Below, piece by piece: positions 53,556 through 61,991 of a stretch of 64,000 nucleotides of DNA. The notes beneath the pieces are model-generated. The model worked only from the letters and a program-made list of their open reading frames with translations. It did no database searches and was not told where the DNA came from. How positions within the stretch are numbered: position 1 is the first letter of the stretch; every line of letters starts with the position of its first letter. The position numbers and the translations under genes were made by a program. The DNA comes from Sulfurovum sp. XGS-02 (GTDB lineage Bacteria; Campylobacterota; Campylobacteria; Campylobacterales; Sulfurovaceae). The stretch is from contig NZ_CP093312.1 in assembly GCF_023213175.1 (NCBI RefSeq), positions 1,302,001 through 1,366,000 of the forward strand, written 5' to 3'.

Positions 53556-54875
53556 TTATTCATCCTCACTATCAATCTCTTCAGGCAATTCCAAAGCATC
53601 AATATGTCCTAAGGCTCCAGCCCCGGCAATCCCCTGCAGTGAACCATACATCTCTGTAGTATTCTGCAGAACACCATCTATCAGTTTCTGACGGCGTTTC
53701 CAGCTTGCCATGAGAGAGCGGCGCTCTTTGTCCAGCTCTTGCTGCATAGATATAAAACCGTCTACGATGGCTTTAAGCTGCATACTGAACTCATTACCCG
53801 TAAGGTAGTTGTAGAGGAGTGTCATCTTGTCACTTTTGTTCTCCTCTTTTTGTACACTCAAATGTACACGGATAAGACTCTCACGCAGAAGGGATACTGA
53901 ACCTTTAAATTCATCAAGACTGCAGACCCAGATCCCGTCAACAAAGCCCATCCTATCCATTCCGTTAGGATAGACAGATGTGACAAGAACGCCCAGGTCT
54001 GCATTGACCTTGAGCATATCCTGCTTGAGCTTAGTGACCCAGCCATCACTCCATGCTTTGGTATTTTTACTCTCATAACAGATGATCCCACAGTTTTGTA
54101 ATTCTCTGGTGTGTATGGTCTGTATACAGTCTGCACCAAAAGCACCTTTTTTGATCTCCTCTACCGTATCGAAAGGAAATTGAGTGGAGAGCCACGACTC
54201 TATAAGAAGTTCCAATGCCTCACCTTGTATCTGCATGGAACCCTGCTCGGATTTTCTTTTGGCATCTTCTATACTCTTTGCCATCTGTGCTATCTTCTCA
54301 TCTTTTGCTTTTAACTCAAGTTCATTTGCCTCTTTAGCCTCTTTAAGCGCCAACTCTTTCATTTCCATGGCCTGTTTAGCCAACTTCTCTTTTTCCAGCT
54401 TTAACTCTTCACTTAGAGCCTTTTGGGCTTCGACCTTTGCCGCCGATGCGATCTCATCTTTCTCACGTTTTAGTTTTTCTATCATGGCTTTTGAAGCATT
54501 AAGTTCTTGGACTTGCTTAGACTTCTCTTCAAGCTCTTTTTGCAGTAGTGCTACAGACTCACGCTGCTCCTCTACCAATTCTCGCTTCAGTTCATCCATA
54601 AGCTTTGTACGTTCAAGTTTGAGCTGTTCTTTGGTCGCTTTATGCAATTCTTCATCGAACTTCTCTTTCTCTTCTTTAAGTGCATCTTCTTTGACTTTGA
54701 GCATATCAAGGTGAGCTTTGTACTCTTTACGTTTGGCCTCTATTTCATTTTGGAGTTTTTTCTGATCTGCTAAATGCTGTTGCTTGAACTTCTCTTCTAT
54801 CTGATGGTAAAATATCTCATCGATATCTATTTGGGTCCCGCAGTTGGGACACTTTATACTGTTTTGGGTGGACAT
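53556..54875 (-). CDS. DUF2130 coiled-coil protein
   Basis: A 439-residue cytoplasmic protein: an N-terminal zinc-ribbon-like CPNC (residues 9-12), a long coiled coil (about 25-215, very rich in Glu/Lys), then the DUF2130 domain with a restriction-endonuclease-like core ('GEALELLIESWL', 'GADCIQTI', 'GIICYESKNTKAWSDGW'), where Asp, Glu and Lys occupy nuclease-type positions. The family is often found near restriction or defence genes, but here the neighbours are housekeeping. It ends in an acidic tail EEIDSEDE. Function unknown. Confidence 0.85.
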   Translation of the reverse strand: MSTQNSIKCPNCGTQIDIDEIFYHQIEEKFKQQHLADQKKLQNEIEAKRKEYKAHLDMLKVKEDALKEEKEKFDEELHKATKEQLKLERTKLMDELKRELVEEQRESVALLQKELEEKSKQVQELNASKAMIEKLKREKDEIASAAKVEAQKALSEELKLEKEKLAKQAMEMKELALKEAKEANELELKAKDEKIAQMAKSIEDAKRKSEQGSMQIQGEALELLIESWLSTQFPFDTVEEIKKGAFGADCIQTIHTRELQNCGIICYESKNTKAWSDGWVTKLKQDMLKVNADLGVLVTSVYPNGMDRMGFVDGIWVCSLDEFKGSVSLLRESLIRVHLSVQKEENKSDKMTLLYNYLTGNEFSMQLKAIVDGFISMQQELDKERRSLMASWKRRQKLIDGVLQNTTEMYGSLQGIAGAGALGHIDALELPEEIDSEDE

Positions 54876-54975
54876 GACACTTCCTAAATTCTAATTCCTA
54901 TAATCATATCAGAAAAGTCTCTAGAGTCGTCTAAATATGTCAAATTGACATGCTTTGTTATGTCTGTATCAAAGA

Positions 54976-55731
54976 TTACAAAAAGGCAAGAAGGGAAGCG
55001 GTGACCGCAACATTGAGAGACTCAACATCACGCTGCATAGGTATGGCTATGTTTTTATCACAAAGCGCTTCTACACTTTTGCTGACACCTTCGCTCTCGT
55101 TGCCAAGTACAAAGATGGTCTTACTGCTGTAGCTCTGCTCTTTATAAGAGTTGGTAGCGTGTGATGAGAGTGTATAGAGCGTTGCACCTTCATTTTGGAA
55201 AGACTTGAGTGTCTTTGCAAGATCGGATGTTTTAATGATAGGCATTTTAAAAAGTGTACCCACGCTGGCTTTGATCACCAGTGGAGATATCTGTGCCGCA
55301 CCCTTGGTCGGCAGCAGGATGGCATCCACATTACCCGCTGCACAGGAACGGATGATCATCCCCAGGTTCTGAGGATTCGTTACACCATCAAGAGCGATGA
55401 TACGATAGTCTTTGTGAGCATCGAGAAAACTCTCTTCATCACCGAAATGTTCAAGCACGATATCTAGGGCTACACCCTGGTCCTGCTTGGCATTTTTAGA
55501 GATACGTGAGAGTGCCTGTTTATCGTGATAAGCGACTTCGATACCTCGTTTTTGAGCGATACGTTTCATCTGTTCAAGGACAGCAGCATCTTTGTTGGAT
55601 TTGGAGAAATGGAGTTTGTGAATAGTGACGGCTTCATCTTCAAGTGCTTCCATCACGGCATTACGCCCGTAGATGGTCAGCACTTTGTCAAAAAAAGACT
55701 TCTTAGCCAAATATTCTGGAGAATCTTTCAA
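54976..55731 (-). CDS. TrmH/RlmB-family rRNA 2'-O-methyltransferase
   Basis: A 251-residue SPOUT methyltransferase. An N-terminal substrate-binding domain (about 15-85, 'IYGRNAVMEAL') is followed by the trefoil-knot domain with 'ALDGVTNPQNLGMIIRSC' (motif 1), 'FVLGNESEGVS' (motif 2) and 'IPMQRDVESLNVAVTASLLAF' (motif 3). RlmB methylates G2251 of 23S rRNA; the short N-domain agrees. It directly precedes nothing downstream and abuts fabI (0 bp), which is upstream on the same strand. Confidence 0.88.
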   Translation of the reverse strand: MKDSPEYLAKKSFFDKVLTIYGRNAVMEALEDEAVTIHKLHFSKSNKDAAVLEQMKRIAQKRGIEVAYHDKQALSRISKNAKQDQGVALDIVLEHFGDEESFLDAHKDYRIIALDGVTNPQNLGMIIRSCAAGNVDAILLPTKGAAQISPLVIKASVGTLFKMPIIKTSDLAKTLKSFQNEGATLYTLSSHATNSYKEQSYSSKTIFVLGNESEGVSKSVEALCDKNIAIPMQRDVESLNVAVTASLLAFL

Positions 55732-56556
55732 TTAAGCGTTTCCGTCCCAAGCGATCTTAGGCTTTCCGTTCGGATCAAACTCAACTGCAGGCATACCCAT
55801 GATGTTAAATCCGGCATCCACATAATGGATCTCACCCGTTACACCAGAACTGAGGTCCGAAAGCAGGTACATACCTGAGTTTCCTACCTGACTGATCGTC
55901 ACGTTTTGTTTGAGCGGTGAGTGATGCTGATTCCACTTGAGCATGAATGAAAAGTCACCAATTCCTGCTGCTGCAAGGGTCTTGATAGGGCCAGCTGAGA
56001 TAGCATTGACACGGATACCGTCTTTACCAAGATCTTCTGCAAGATATTTTGTAGTCATCTCCAACGCAGCTTTAGCCACACCCATAAGGTTGTAGTTAGG
56101 AATGTACTTCACACCACCGTAGTAACTAAGCGTCAATACTGAAGAGCTATCAGAAAGGATCGGTTTTAACTCACGTACGATCTCGATGAGTGAATAGACA
56201 GAGATATCCATAGCCACATCAAATGCCTCTTTAGAGATGTCATAAAAACGACCGCTCAACCCCTCTTTGGGTGCAAAGGCAATAGAGTGTACGATGAAGT
56301 CGATCTTTCCCATATCTTTTTCAAGAGACTCTTTCAGAGCTTTGATCTCTTCCGGCTTGCTTACGTCGCAAGGATAAAGTCTTGCTCCACACCCTAGATC
56401 TTCTGCAATAGGGGCTAGTTTCTGTTCAAATCTTTCATTCAAGAATGTAATGGCCATCTCCGCACCCTGCTCCTGACAAGCTTTAGCGATACCGTATGCG
56501 ATAGACTTCTTGTTGGCGATACCTAAAATAACACCTTTTTTACCCTTCATTATCAT
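55732..56556 (-). CDS. fabI: Enoyl-[acyl-carrier-protein] reductase (NADH)
   Basis: A 274-residue short-chain dehydrogenase that completes each cycle of fatty acid elongation and is the target of triclosan in related bacteria. FabI features: 'VILGIANKKSIAYGIAKA' cofactor loop, 'HSIAFAPKEGLSGRF', the catalytic pair Tyr-x6-Lys in YNLMGVAK, and 'AISAGPIKTLAA'. The neighbouring stop and the next start abut with the RNA methyltransferase, so they may be one operon. GGAG lies before the start. Confidence 0.93.
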   Translation of the reverse strand: MIMKGKKGVILGIANKKSIAYGIAKACQEQGAEMAITFLNERFEQKLAPIAEDLGCGARLYPCDVSKPEEIKALKESLEKDMGKIDFIVHSIAFAPKEGLSGRFYDISKEAFDVAMDISVYSLIEIVRELKPILSDSSSVLTLSYYGGVKYIPNYNLMGVAKAALEMTTKYLAEDLGKDGIRVNAISAGPIKTLAAAGIGDFSFMLKWNQHHSPLKQNVTISQVGNSGMYLLSDLSSGVTGEIHYVDAGFNIMGMPAVEFDPNGKPKIAWDGNA

Positions 56557-56643
56557 ATATATGCTCCATAGAAATTAATTCGGTAATTTTAACGCAATAA
56601 TGGTAAAATTTAAAACTATATTTATCATAAATCAAGGCAATAG

Positions 56644-57135
56644 ATGAAAAAAATACTCATTATTAGTACTGGTGGTACATTTAACAAGATTTATGACCCG
56701 ATCAAGGGAGAATTCATCATAGATGTAGAGTCAGAAGCCTTGAAGAAGATCGCAAAAAAATGGCTGTGTGAATTTAACATCATGAACCTCATAGGCAAAG
56801 ACAGTCTGGATATGAACAATCATGACAGACTAGAACTTCTGGCGACCATCAATCAATCCGAGTATCATCACATCATTATCGTACATGGCACAGATACCAT
56901 GGATGTGACAGCGGAATATCTTGCAGATGCAGATATCGAAAAATGTATTGTCCTCACAGGCGCTATGGTGCCCTACAGTGTGGACCCGGTAGAAGCCACT
57001 GCCAATCTCTGTTCAGCCTATGGATATATCAATACTTTAAACAAAGATGGTGTGTTTATCGCTATGAACGGCGTCATGGGAAACTATGAACGTATAAAGA
57101 AAGATCGGTTCAAAGGAAAATTTACAACACTTTAA
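56644..57135 (+). CDS. Short asparaginase-domain protein
   Basis: A 163-residue protein matching only the N-terminal half of bacterial L-asparaginases: the nucleophile motif STGGTFNKIYD and the second motif IVHGTDTMDVTAEYL are present, along with 'VLTGAMVPYSVDPVEATANL'. The C-terminal half (normally another 150 residues) is absent, and the gene ends cleanly. Both active-site threonines are therefore present, but the usual dimer-completing part is not. Either a short independent family or a trimmed gene. It stands alone. Confidence 0.75.
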   Translation: MKKILIISTGGTFNKIYDPIKGEFIIDVESEALKKIAKKWLCEFNIMNLIGKDSLDMNNHDRLELLATINQSEYHHIIIVHGTDTMDVTAEYLADADIEKCIVLTGAMVPYSVDPVEATANLCSAYGYINTLNKDGVFIAMNGVMGNYERIKKDRFKGKFTTL

Positions 57136-57205
57136 CGATAGCTACCGTTTAACCTTTGTTAAATTTAAACTGCTATGCTAAATAAAAGTCTCAGGTTAAG
57201 ATGTG

Positions 57206-58330
57206 ATGGAAAAAGATTTTAATGGTGTATCACTACTACGCAGCATACGTATTTTACTTTTGATCCTGATCACGTTGTTTGCACTTCTTCTATTACAGCC
57301 AAGCATTGAAAATATATGGGCATCCATGCATACAGAACCAAGATCTGTAACTGCAAGAGGCACACTTTCAGCTGCAGAAAAAACCAATATCGAAATTTTT
57401 CAAAAAAGCAGTCCCTCAGTCGTTTACATCACAACACTTGAAGATACGCTCAATCTTTGGACACGTGACATAACCCGTATCCCTCGAGGTACAGGGTCAG
57501 GTTTTATATGGGACAGACAAGGACACATCATTACCAATTATCATGTACTGCAAGGTGCTTCTGCTGTGAGAATACGGCTCAGTGACCAGCGTACTTTTAA
57601 TGCTACACTCATCGGAGCAAGTCCGGAACATGATCTGGCGGTTTTACGTATACCTATGATAACCAATATGCCAAAACCCCTCTCTATCGGTACAAGCCAT
57701 GACTTACAGGTCGGACAGATGACCTATGCTATAGGAAATCCATTCGGGCTGGATCATACACTCACAACAGGTGTGGTCTCTGCCCTTAATCGTAGTCTAC
57801 GCAATAATTATGGTTCGTCTATTGAGGAACTTATTCAAACAGATGCAGCCATTAATCCTGGAAATTCAGGTGGGCCTCTGCTTGACAGTGCCGGTAGACT
57901 CATCGGGATCAATACAGCGCTCTTCAGCCCTTCAGGTACCTATGCGGGTATTGGTTTTGCTGTACCTGTGGATACGGTCAATCGTATCGTACCACGGATC
58001 ATTAAAGAGGGTCACTACCAAAGACCAAAACTGGGTATCACTATCAATGAAAAGCTCAATAAAGAGATCACCAAAGAGCTGGGTATTTCCGGTGTTGCCA
58101 TCATAGAAGTTCAGCCAAACTCAGCTGCCCAAAATGCAGGTCTTAGCGGGGTCACCATACAAAACAGTGCACGCGTTTCGGGAGATATTATCGTCGGAAT
58201 AGACGAACATAAGATAGAGACAATCCAAATGCTTCTCTCCACGCTGGAGAAATATGATATCGGTGATAGGGTCAAAGTAAAACTTTTCAGAAAGGGGCAG
58301 GTAAGAGAAGTCCCTCTTACCTTGGAGTAG
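57206..58330 (+). CDS. Deg-type periplasmic serine protease with one PDZ domain
   Basis: A 374-residue membrane-anchored protease of the DegS/HtrA group: an N-terminal transmembrane helix (about 15-33), a trypsin-like domain with the triad His (ITNYHVLQ), Asp (EHDLAVLRI) and Ser (NPGNSGGPLLD), and one C-terminal PDZ (about 280-370). One PDZ and a membrane anchor resemble DegS, but no RseA/RseP genes are near. A GTG one codon upstream (57203) is an alternative start. Confidence 0.88.
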   Translation: MEKDFNGVSLLRSIRILLLILITLFALLLLQPSIENIWASMHTEPRSVTARGTLSAAEKTNIEIFQKSSPSVVYITTLEDTLNLWTRDITRIPRGTGSGFIWDRQGHIITNYHVLQGASAVRIRLSDQRTFNATLIGASPEHDLAVLRIPMITNMPKPLSIGTSHDLQVGQMTYAIGNPFGLDHTLTTGVVSALNRSLRNNYGSSIEELIQTDAAINPGNSGGPLLDSAGRLIGINTALFSPSGTYAGIGFAVPVDTVNRIVPRIIKEGHYQRPKLGITINEKLNKEITKELGISGVAIIEVQPNSAAQNAGLSGVTIQNSARVSGDIIVGIDEHKIETIQMLLSTLEKYDIGDRVKVKLFRKGQVREVPLTLE

Positions 58331-58337
58331 GTATTTT

Positions 58338-59384
58338 TTAACGATGATTATCAACAGTCGGAGGGATGATCTCTCCACTGGCTTGCATACTGAGGGCTTC
58401 AGGGTGTTTTTTGTAGTGCTGTCGTACGGCATACGCTAAAGCTTTTTTGGTGTTTTCTTCTACCGGTGTGGGCATTGCATCAGGTAAGGCTTTGAGTAAT
58501 GCCTGGACCAAGAGGTCTTGAGGCTGAGGCATTTTCTCTACCCAGGAAGCCAGGAGATCTCTGTTCACATGAGAAGGGATGGAACCCATGATACCTACAT
58601 CATTCTGATCATGTACCAGTAGACCTGATGTGGTTCCCCTGTCCAGTGTAAGTACCTGGAAAAGATAGAGTGTATGATACGCCAGTTGTTCTTCTTTCTC
58701 TTCGGCTGAAAAGGTAGGATACGCCATGAGTTTTTTTGACACAATGTCGATATAGGTGTCTATCACGCTTTCACCTACTTTCAGGACAAAGGTTTTGTCT
58801 TCTTCAAAGTCTCCGCTATTGTACCCTTCAAGATAATAATGGCTCACACCGCGATGTCTTCCCAGTACAGGAATATAAAAATATCTGTCACCCTGTGCAG
58901 CCCCCTCTGTGTAAAGTTCCCCTGTAACATTCTTAAGCATTTCAGAAAAACGTTTTTTGTCAGCATCAGATTCACCTATAAGGGAAGGGTTGAGATCAGC
59001 CATCACACGCCAATATCCGCTTCCATCTTTCATCTGTGTCCAGGAGATATGCATATGCATAGAGGGTGCATGAGGATTATCGGGGTGTATGATCGTAGAG
59101 ATCGCAGTGGCGGAACCTAACTTTTTACTCCCGTCATCATCATAATGTACCTGGGAGATATTGACAGAACCTCTGTCATATACGATGGTATCTCTGGCTT
59201 CATACCGTATACCGCCACCATGTTCACCCCCGTCACGTTCCCATGAAACAGCTTCACATGCCCTGCCCTTTCCAAACTGTAAAGCCAGAGCATTGAGCTT
59301 TGAAACAAAATAAGCCTGCAATCCATCTACAAGAGTATATGCTTCTTTAGCTTGAAGTGATTTTGCAGGGATTATCATGGTCAT
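58338..59384 (-). CDS. hemF: Oxygen-dependent coproporphyrinogen III oxidase-like protein
   Basis: A 348-residue protein that by motif fits HemF: 'YDRGSVNISQVHYDDD', 'ATAISTIIHPDNPHAPSMHMHISW' with the conserved His cluster, and 'YWRVMADLNPSL'. HemF converts coproporphyrinogen III to protoporphyrinogen IX using O2. The sequence is divergent from the E. coli type, and the C-terminal region has a 'HDQNDVGIMGSIPSHVNRDLL' stretch I cannot compare closely. It is convergent with the Deg protease. Confidence 0.75.
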   Translation of the reverse strand: MTMIIPAKSLQAKEAYTLVDGLQAYFVSKLNALALQFGKGRACEAVSWERDGGEHGGGIRYEARDTIVYDRGSVNISQVHYDDDGSKKLGSATAISTIIHPDNPHAPSMHMHISWTQMKDGSGYWRVMADLNPSLIGESDADKKRFSEMLKNVTGELYTEGAAQGDRYFYIPVLGRHRGVSHYYLEGYNSGDFEEDKTFVLKVGESVIDTYIDIVSKKLMAYPTFSAEEKEEQLAYHTLYLFQVLTLDRGTTSGLLVHDQNDVGIMGSIPSHVNRDLLASWVEKMPQPQDLLVQALLKALPDAMPTPVEENTKKALAYAVRQHYKKHPEALSMQASGEIIPPTVDNHR

Positions 59385-59472
59385 TACCTTTATTTTTTAT
59401 GGCATTATATCATAGTAATTTTTAGTTCATTTCGTTACAATACCCACATAACAATTTACAAGAAAGGGCAGA

Positions 59473-59877
59473 ATGAAACGACATTTTTTATTAGCGGCAT
59501 TGATTGCATTTGGATTCTCCGGCTGTACAAGTTCTATAGGCCACCTCATAGAGCCAAAGAAACCGACTGAAACAAACCAACCGACCCAACACATTCAAAC
59601 ACCACAGACACAGTATGGTTATGAAGAGCCCACTCCTGAAAAAAAAGTGGCGTATGAAAACACCATGAGAAAAGTAGCCTCTGGAATTCAGGATGATCCT
59701 AATTATCAGAGACTGACACTCAATACACCTGAAAAAAAAGAGTGGTTTAAGAAGTTGACCTACAGACTGTGGGACAGACAGATCACGCGACATCAATTTA
59801 TCGAAGAGGGTCTTAAAAGATATCCCGACCACGGATATGAACTCAATTTTATTGTCAGAGGGTTTACCTTTAACTAA
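59473..59877 (+). CDS. Putative lipoprotein
   Basis: A 134-residue protein with a lipoprotein signal (lipobox FSGC, Cys about 18), a Pro/Thr/Gln-rich linker (about 27-58) and a helical C-terminal part with many charged residues. No family recognised. Likely attached to the outer or inner membrane facing the periplasm. It overlaps nothing; it is convergent with queC at 7 bp. Confidence 0.7.
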   Translation: MKRHFLLAALIAFGFSGCTSSIGHLIEPKKPTETNQPTQHIQTPQTQYGYEEPTPEKKVAYENTMRKVASGIQDDPNYQRLTLNTPEKKEWFKKLTYRLWDRQITRHQFIEEGLKRYPDHGYELNFIVRGFTFN

Positions 59878-59884
59878 ACCTCTG

Positions 59885-60550
59885 CTACGCATAAAGAATC
59901 GGGTCTACACTGCCCGCTTCTTCAAATCCTTTTAATCTCAACCGACAGCTGTCACATACACCGCAAGCCTTCTCTTCGGATTTATAACAACTCCATGTAT
60001 CTTGCAGAGGAACATTGAGCTCCAGTGCCTTTTGGACGATCTGACTTTTTTTCAAAGCCACCAATGGCATTTTTATCTCCAGGTCTGTTTCATCTTTTGT
60101 CCCGAGATTGATCGCTTTTTGCATTTGCTCGATATAACTCTCCCGACAGTCAGGGTACCCTGAACTATCTTCTTCCACCACACCGATAAAGAGTGCCTGC
60201 ACACCATGTTTCTCTGCGACTGCAGCAGCAATGGAGAGAAAAATACCATTTCGGAAAGGCACATAGGTCACAGGTACACCCTCTTCTAAGCCTCCCGTCG
60301 GAACATCGATACTCTGATCTGTCAAGGCAGATGCACCGATCTGCTCAAAAAAAGGCAGGTCGATCTCATAGGTTTCGGATGCATCGACGGCCGATGCGAT
60401 CTTCCGGAAACATTCAAGTTCTTTCTCTTCAGTACGTTGCCCATAGTTAAAATGCAAAGCGATGATCTCATACCCTTCATTTTGTGCTATTTTAGCACTC
60501 AAAGCACTGTCCATTCCTCCGGAAATAATACATACTGCTTTTTTATTCAT
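59885..60550 (-). CDS. queC: 7-cyano-7-deazaguanine synthase
   Basis: A 221-residue enzyme of queuosine/archaeosine precursor synthesis, converting carboxy-deazaguanine to preQ0 with ATP and ammonia. The ATP pyrophosphatase loop is IISGGMDSAL. The C-terminal zinc site is CYKSEEKACGVCDSC (C-x8-C-x2-C-x2-C). The rest, such as 'FNYGQRTEEKELEC', is typical. It is a single gene, divergent from ybeY. Confidence 0.95.
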   Translation of the reverse strand: MNKKAVCIISGGMDSALSAKIAQNEGYEIIALHFNYGQRTEEKELECFRKIASAVDASETYEIDLPFFEQIGASALTDQSIDVPTGGLEEGVPVTYVPFRNGIFLSIAAAVAEKHGVQALFIGVVEEDSSGYPDCRESYIEQMQKAINLGTKDETDLEIKMPLVALKKSQIVQKALELNVPLQDTWSCYKSEEKACGVCDSCRLRLKGFEEAGSVDPILYA

Positions 60551-60612
60551 TAAATCAGACCTTCATAGCGTTATTTACTGCCATTTTACCAAGATTTGGG
60601 TAAACTTTCTGC

Positions 60613-61053
60613 ATGATAGACTTAGATAATCAAACACCACTGGCAGTTGATCTGGATGCATTGGAGAAGATAGCAGAGGCACTTTCTACCAAAGAGGTTG
60701 AGCTGATCATCACCGATGATCAGACCATGCAGGAACTCAATGCTGAACATAGAGGCAAGAACAAGGTAACAGATGTACTCTCGTTCCCTATGGAAGCACC
60801 TTTCACAGAGCAGTCTATCTTCGGTATGCCCTTAGGCTCTATCATTATTGCAGAGTCATTCGTAAAAGAGAAGGCAGCAGAATTTGGACACAGTACGCAA
60901 GATGAACTCTCACTTTTGTTCATTCACGGTATGCTTCATCTTCTGGGCTTTGACCATGAGACTGATGAGGGTGAAATGAGAATGAGAGAGAAAGAGCTCA
61001 TAAAGGAATTTGATCTTCCTAACAGTCTAATCGTAAGAACAGAGGAGTATTGA
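60613..61053 (+). CDS. ybeY: rRNA maturation endonuclease YbeY
   Basis: A 146-residue single-domain metalloendonuclease acting in 16S rRNA 3' maturation and quality control. The zinc motif is HGMLHLLGFDH (HGxLHLxGxDH). 'MQELNAEHRGKNKVTDVLSFP' is the family's other conserved block. It directly precedes the antiporter gene (1 bp), in the same direction. Confidence 0.93.
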   Translation: MIDLDNQTPLAVDLDALEKIAEALSTKEVELIITDDQTMQELNAEHRGKNKVTDVLSFPMEAPFTEQSIFGMPLGSIIIAESFVKEKAAEFGHSTQDELSLLFIHGMLHLLGFDHETDEGEMRMREKELIKEFDLPNSLIVRTEEY

Positions 61054-61054
61054 T

Positions 61055-61987
61055 TTGAGTTTTGTTATTTTTGTTATTGCTATGGGTGTATTGATATGGG
61101 GAGCCGACCTGCTGATCGAACAGAGTGAACGTATCGCTTTAAAGTTCAATATACCAGAGTTCATTATCGGTGCAACGCTCATAGCACTCGGTACTTCCCT
61201 ACCAGAAATGGCAGCAAGTATCGCTGCGAGTGTAAGTAATAAGCCTGATATAGCCATAGCCAATGTGATAGGAAGCAATGTTCTCAATATCACCCTTGTA
61301 TTGGCAACCGTTTTTCTTATCGCTACAAAGATCAACCCAAGCAGAGACTTCTTTGCCAAAGACAGTACCTGGGCCCTGGTACCGGTACTGGTCTTTATAT
61401 TGATGATACTCGATGGCGTGATCAGCAGGTTCGATGCGTCACTGTTGTTACTTTTAATGGGTGCATACCTTGTCTTTCTGCTTCAAGATGCCAAAAATAT
61501 CCCTGAAGAGGATCTTGAGGATCTAGATATTGGTACATTCTCATGGATGAAGACTATACCTATACTTTTAGGCGGATTAGTTCTCGTCATTATCGGTGCA
61601 CATTTTACCGTAGAGAGTGCTTCTGATATCGCTAAAAGCTTTGGTATCTCAGAGTGGATCATAGGTATTATTATGGTTTCACTGGGCACATCATTACCCG
61701 AACTGGTTGTAAGTATCTCCGCAGCGGTCAAAGGGAAAGTGGATATGGCCATAGGAAATATCATCGGTTCAAATATGGCAAACACTTCTGTGGTCCTTGG
61801 TGCAGCAGCCTTTGCAAAACCTATGAGCATCAATGCACCTGCCTATATCTTTGATATCGCTACCATGATCGTTGCAACGCTGATTCTTGTATTTATTACA
61901 GCAAACAAGCTCTACAACAAATCAGCAGGTATCAGCCTCATCATTATTTTAGGACTCTTTTTGAATAATACTTTACAGAACATGTAA
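61055..61987 (+). CDS. Calcium/sodium antiporter (YrbG/CaxA type)
   Basis: A 310-residue inner-membrane protein with ten predicted helices and the two inverted alpha-repeats of the Ca/cation antiporter family: 'GATLIALGTSLPEMAASIAASVSN...AIANVIGSNVLN' and 'GIIMVSLGTSLPELVVSISAAVKG...AIGNIIGSNMANT'. It exchanges Ca2+ or Na+ across the inner membrane. It starts at TTG, one base after ybeY, with AGAGGAG upstream. In E. coli the yrbG gene is next to kds genes, but no such context is seen here. Confidence 0.88.
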   Translation: MSFVIFVIAMGVLIWGADLLIEQSERIALKFNIPEFIIGATLIALGTSLPEMAASIAASVSNKPDIAIANVIGSNVLNITLVLATVFLIATKINPSRDFFAKDSTWALVPVLVFILMILDGVISRFDASLLLLLMGAYLVFLLQDAKNIPEEDLEDLDIGTFSWMKTIPILLGGLVLVIIGAHFTVESASDIAKSFGISEWIIGIIMVSLGTSLPELVVSISAAVKGKVDMAIGNIIGSNMANTSVVLGAAAFAKPMSINAPAYIFDIATMIVATLILVFITANKLYNKSAGISLIIILGLFLNNTLQNM

Positions 61988-61991
61988 AGTA

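Noticed and set aside
54184-54714. 176-codon plus-strand frame within the DUF2130 gene
   Set aside because: Ser/Phe-rich shadow of the coiled-coil coding strand.
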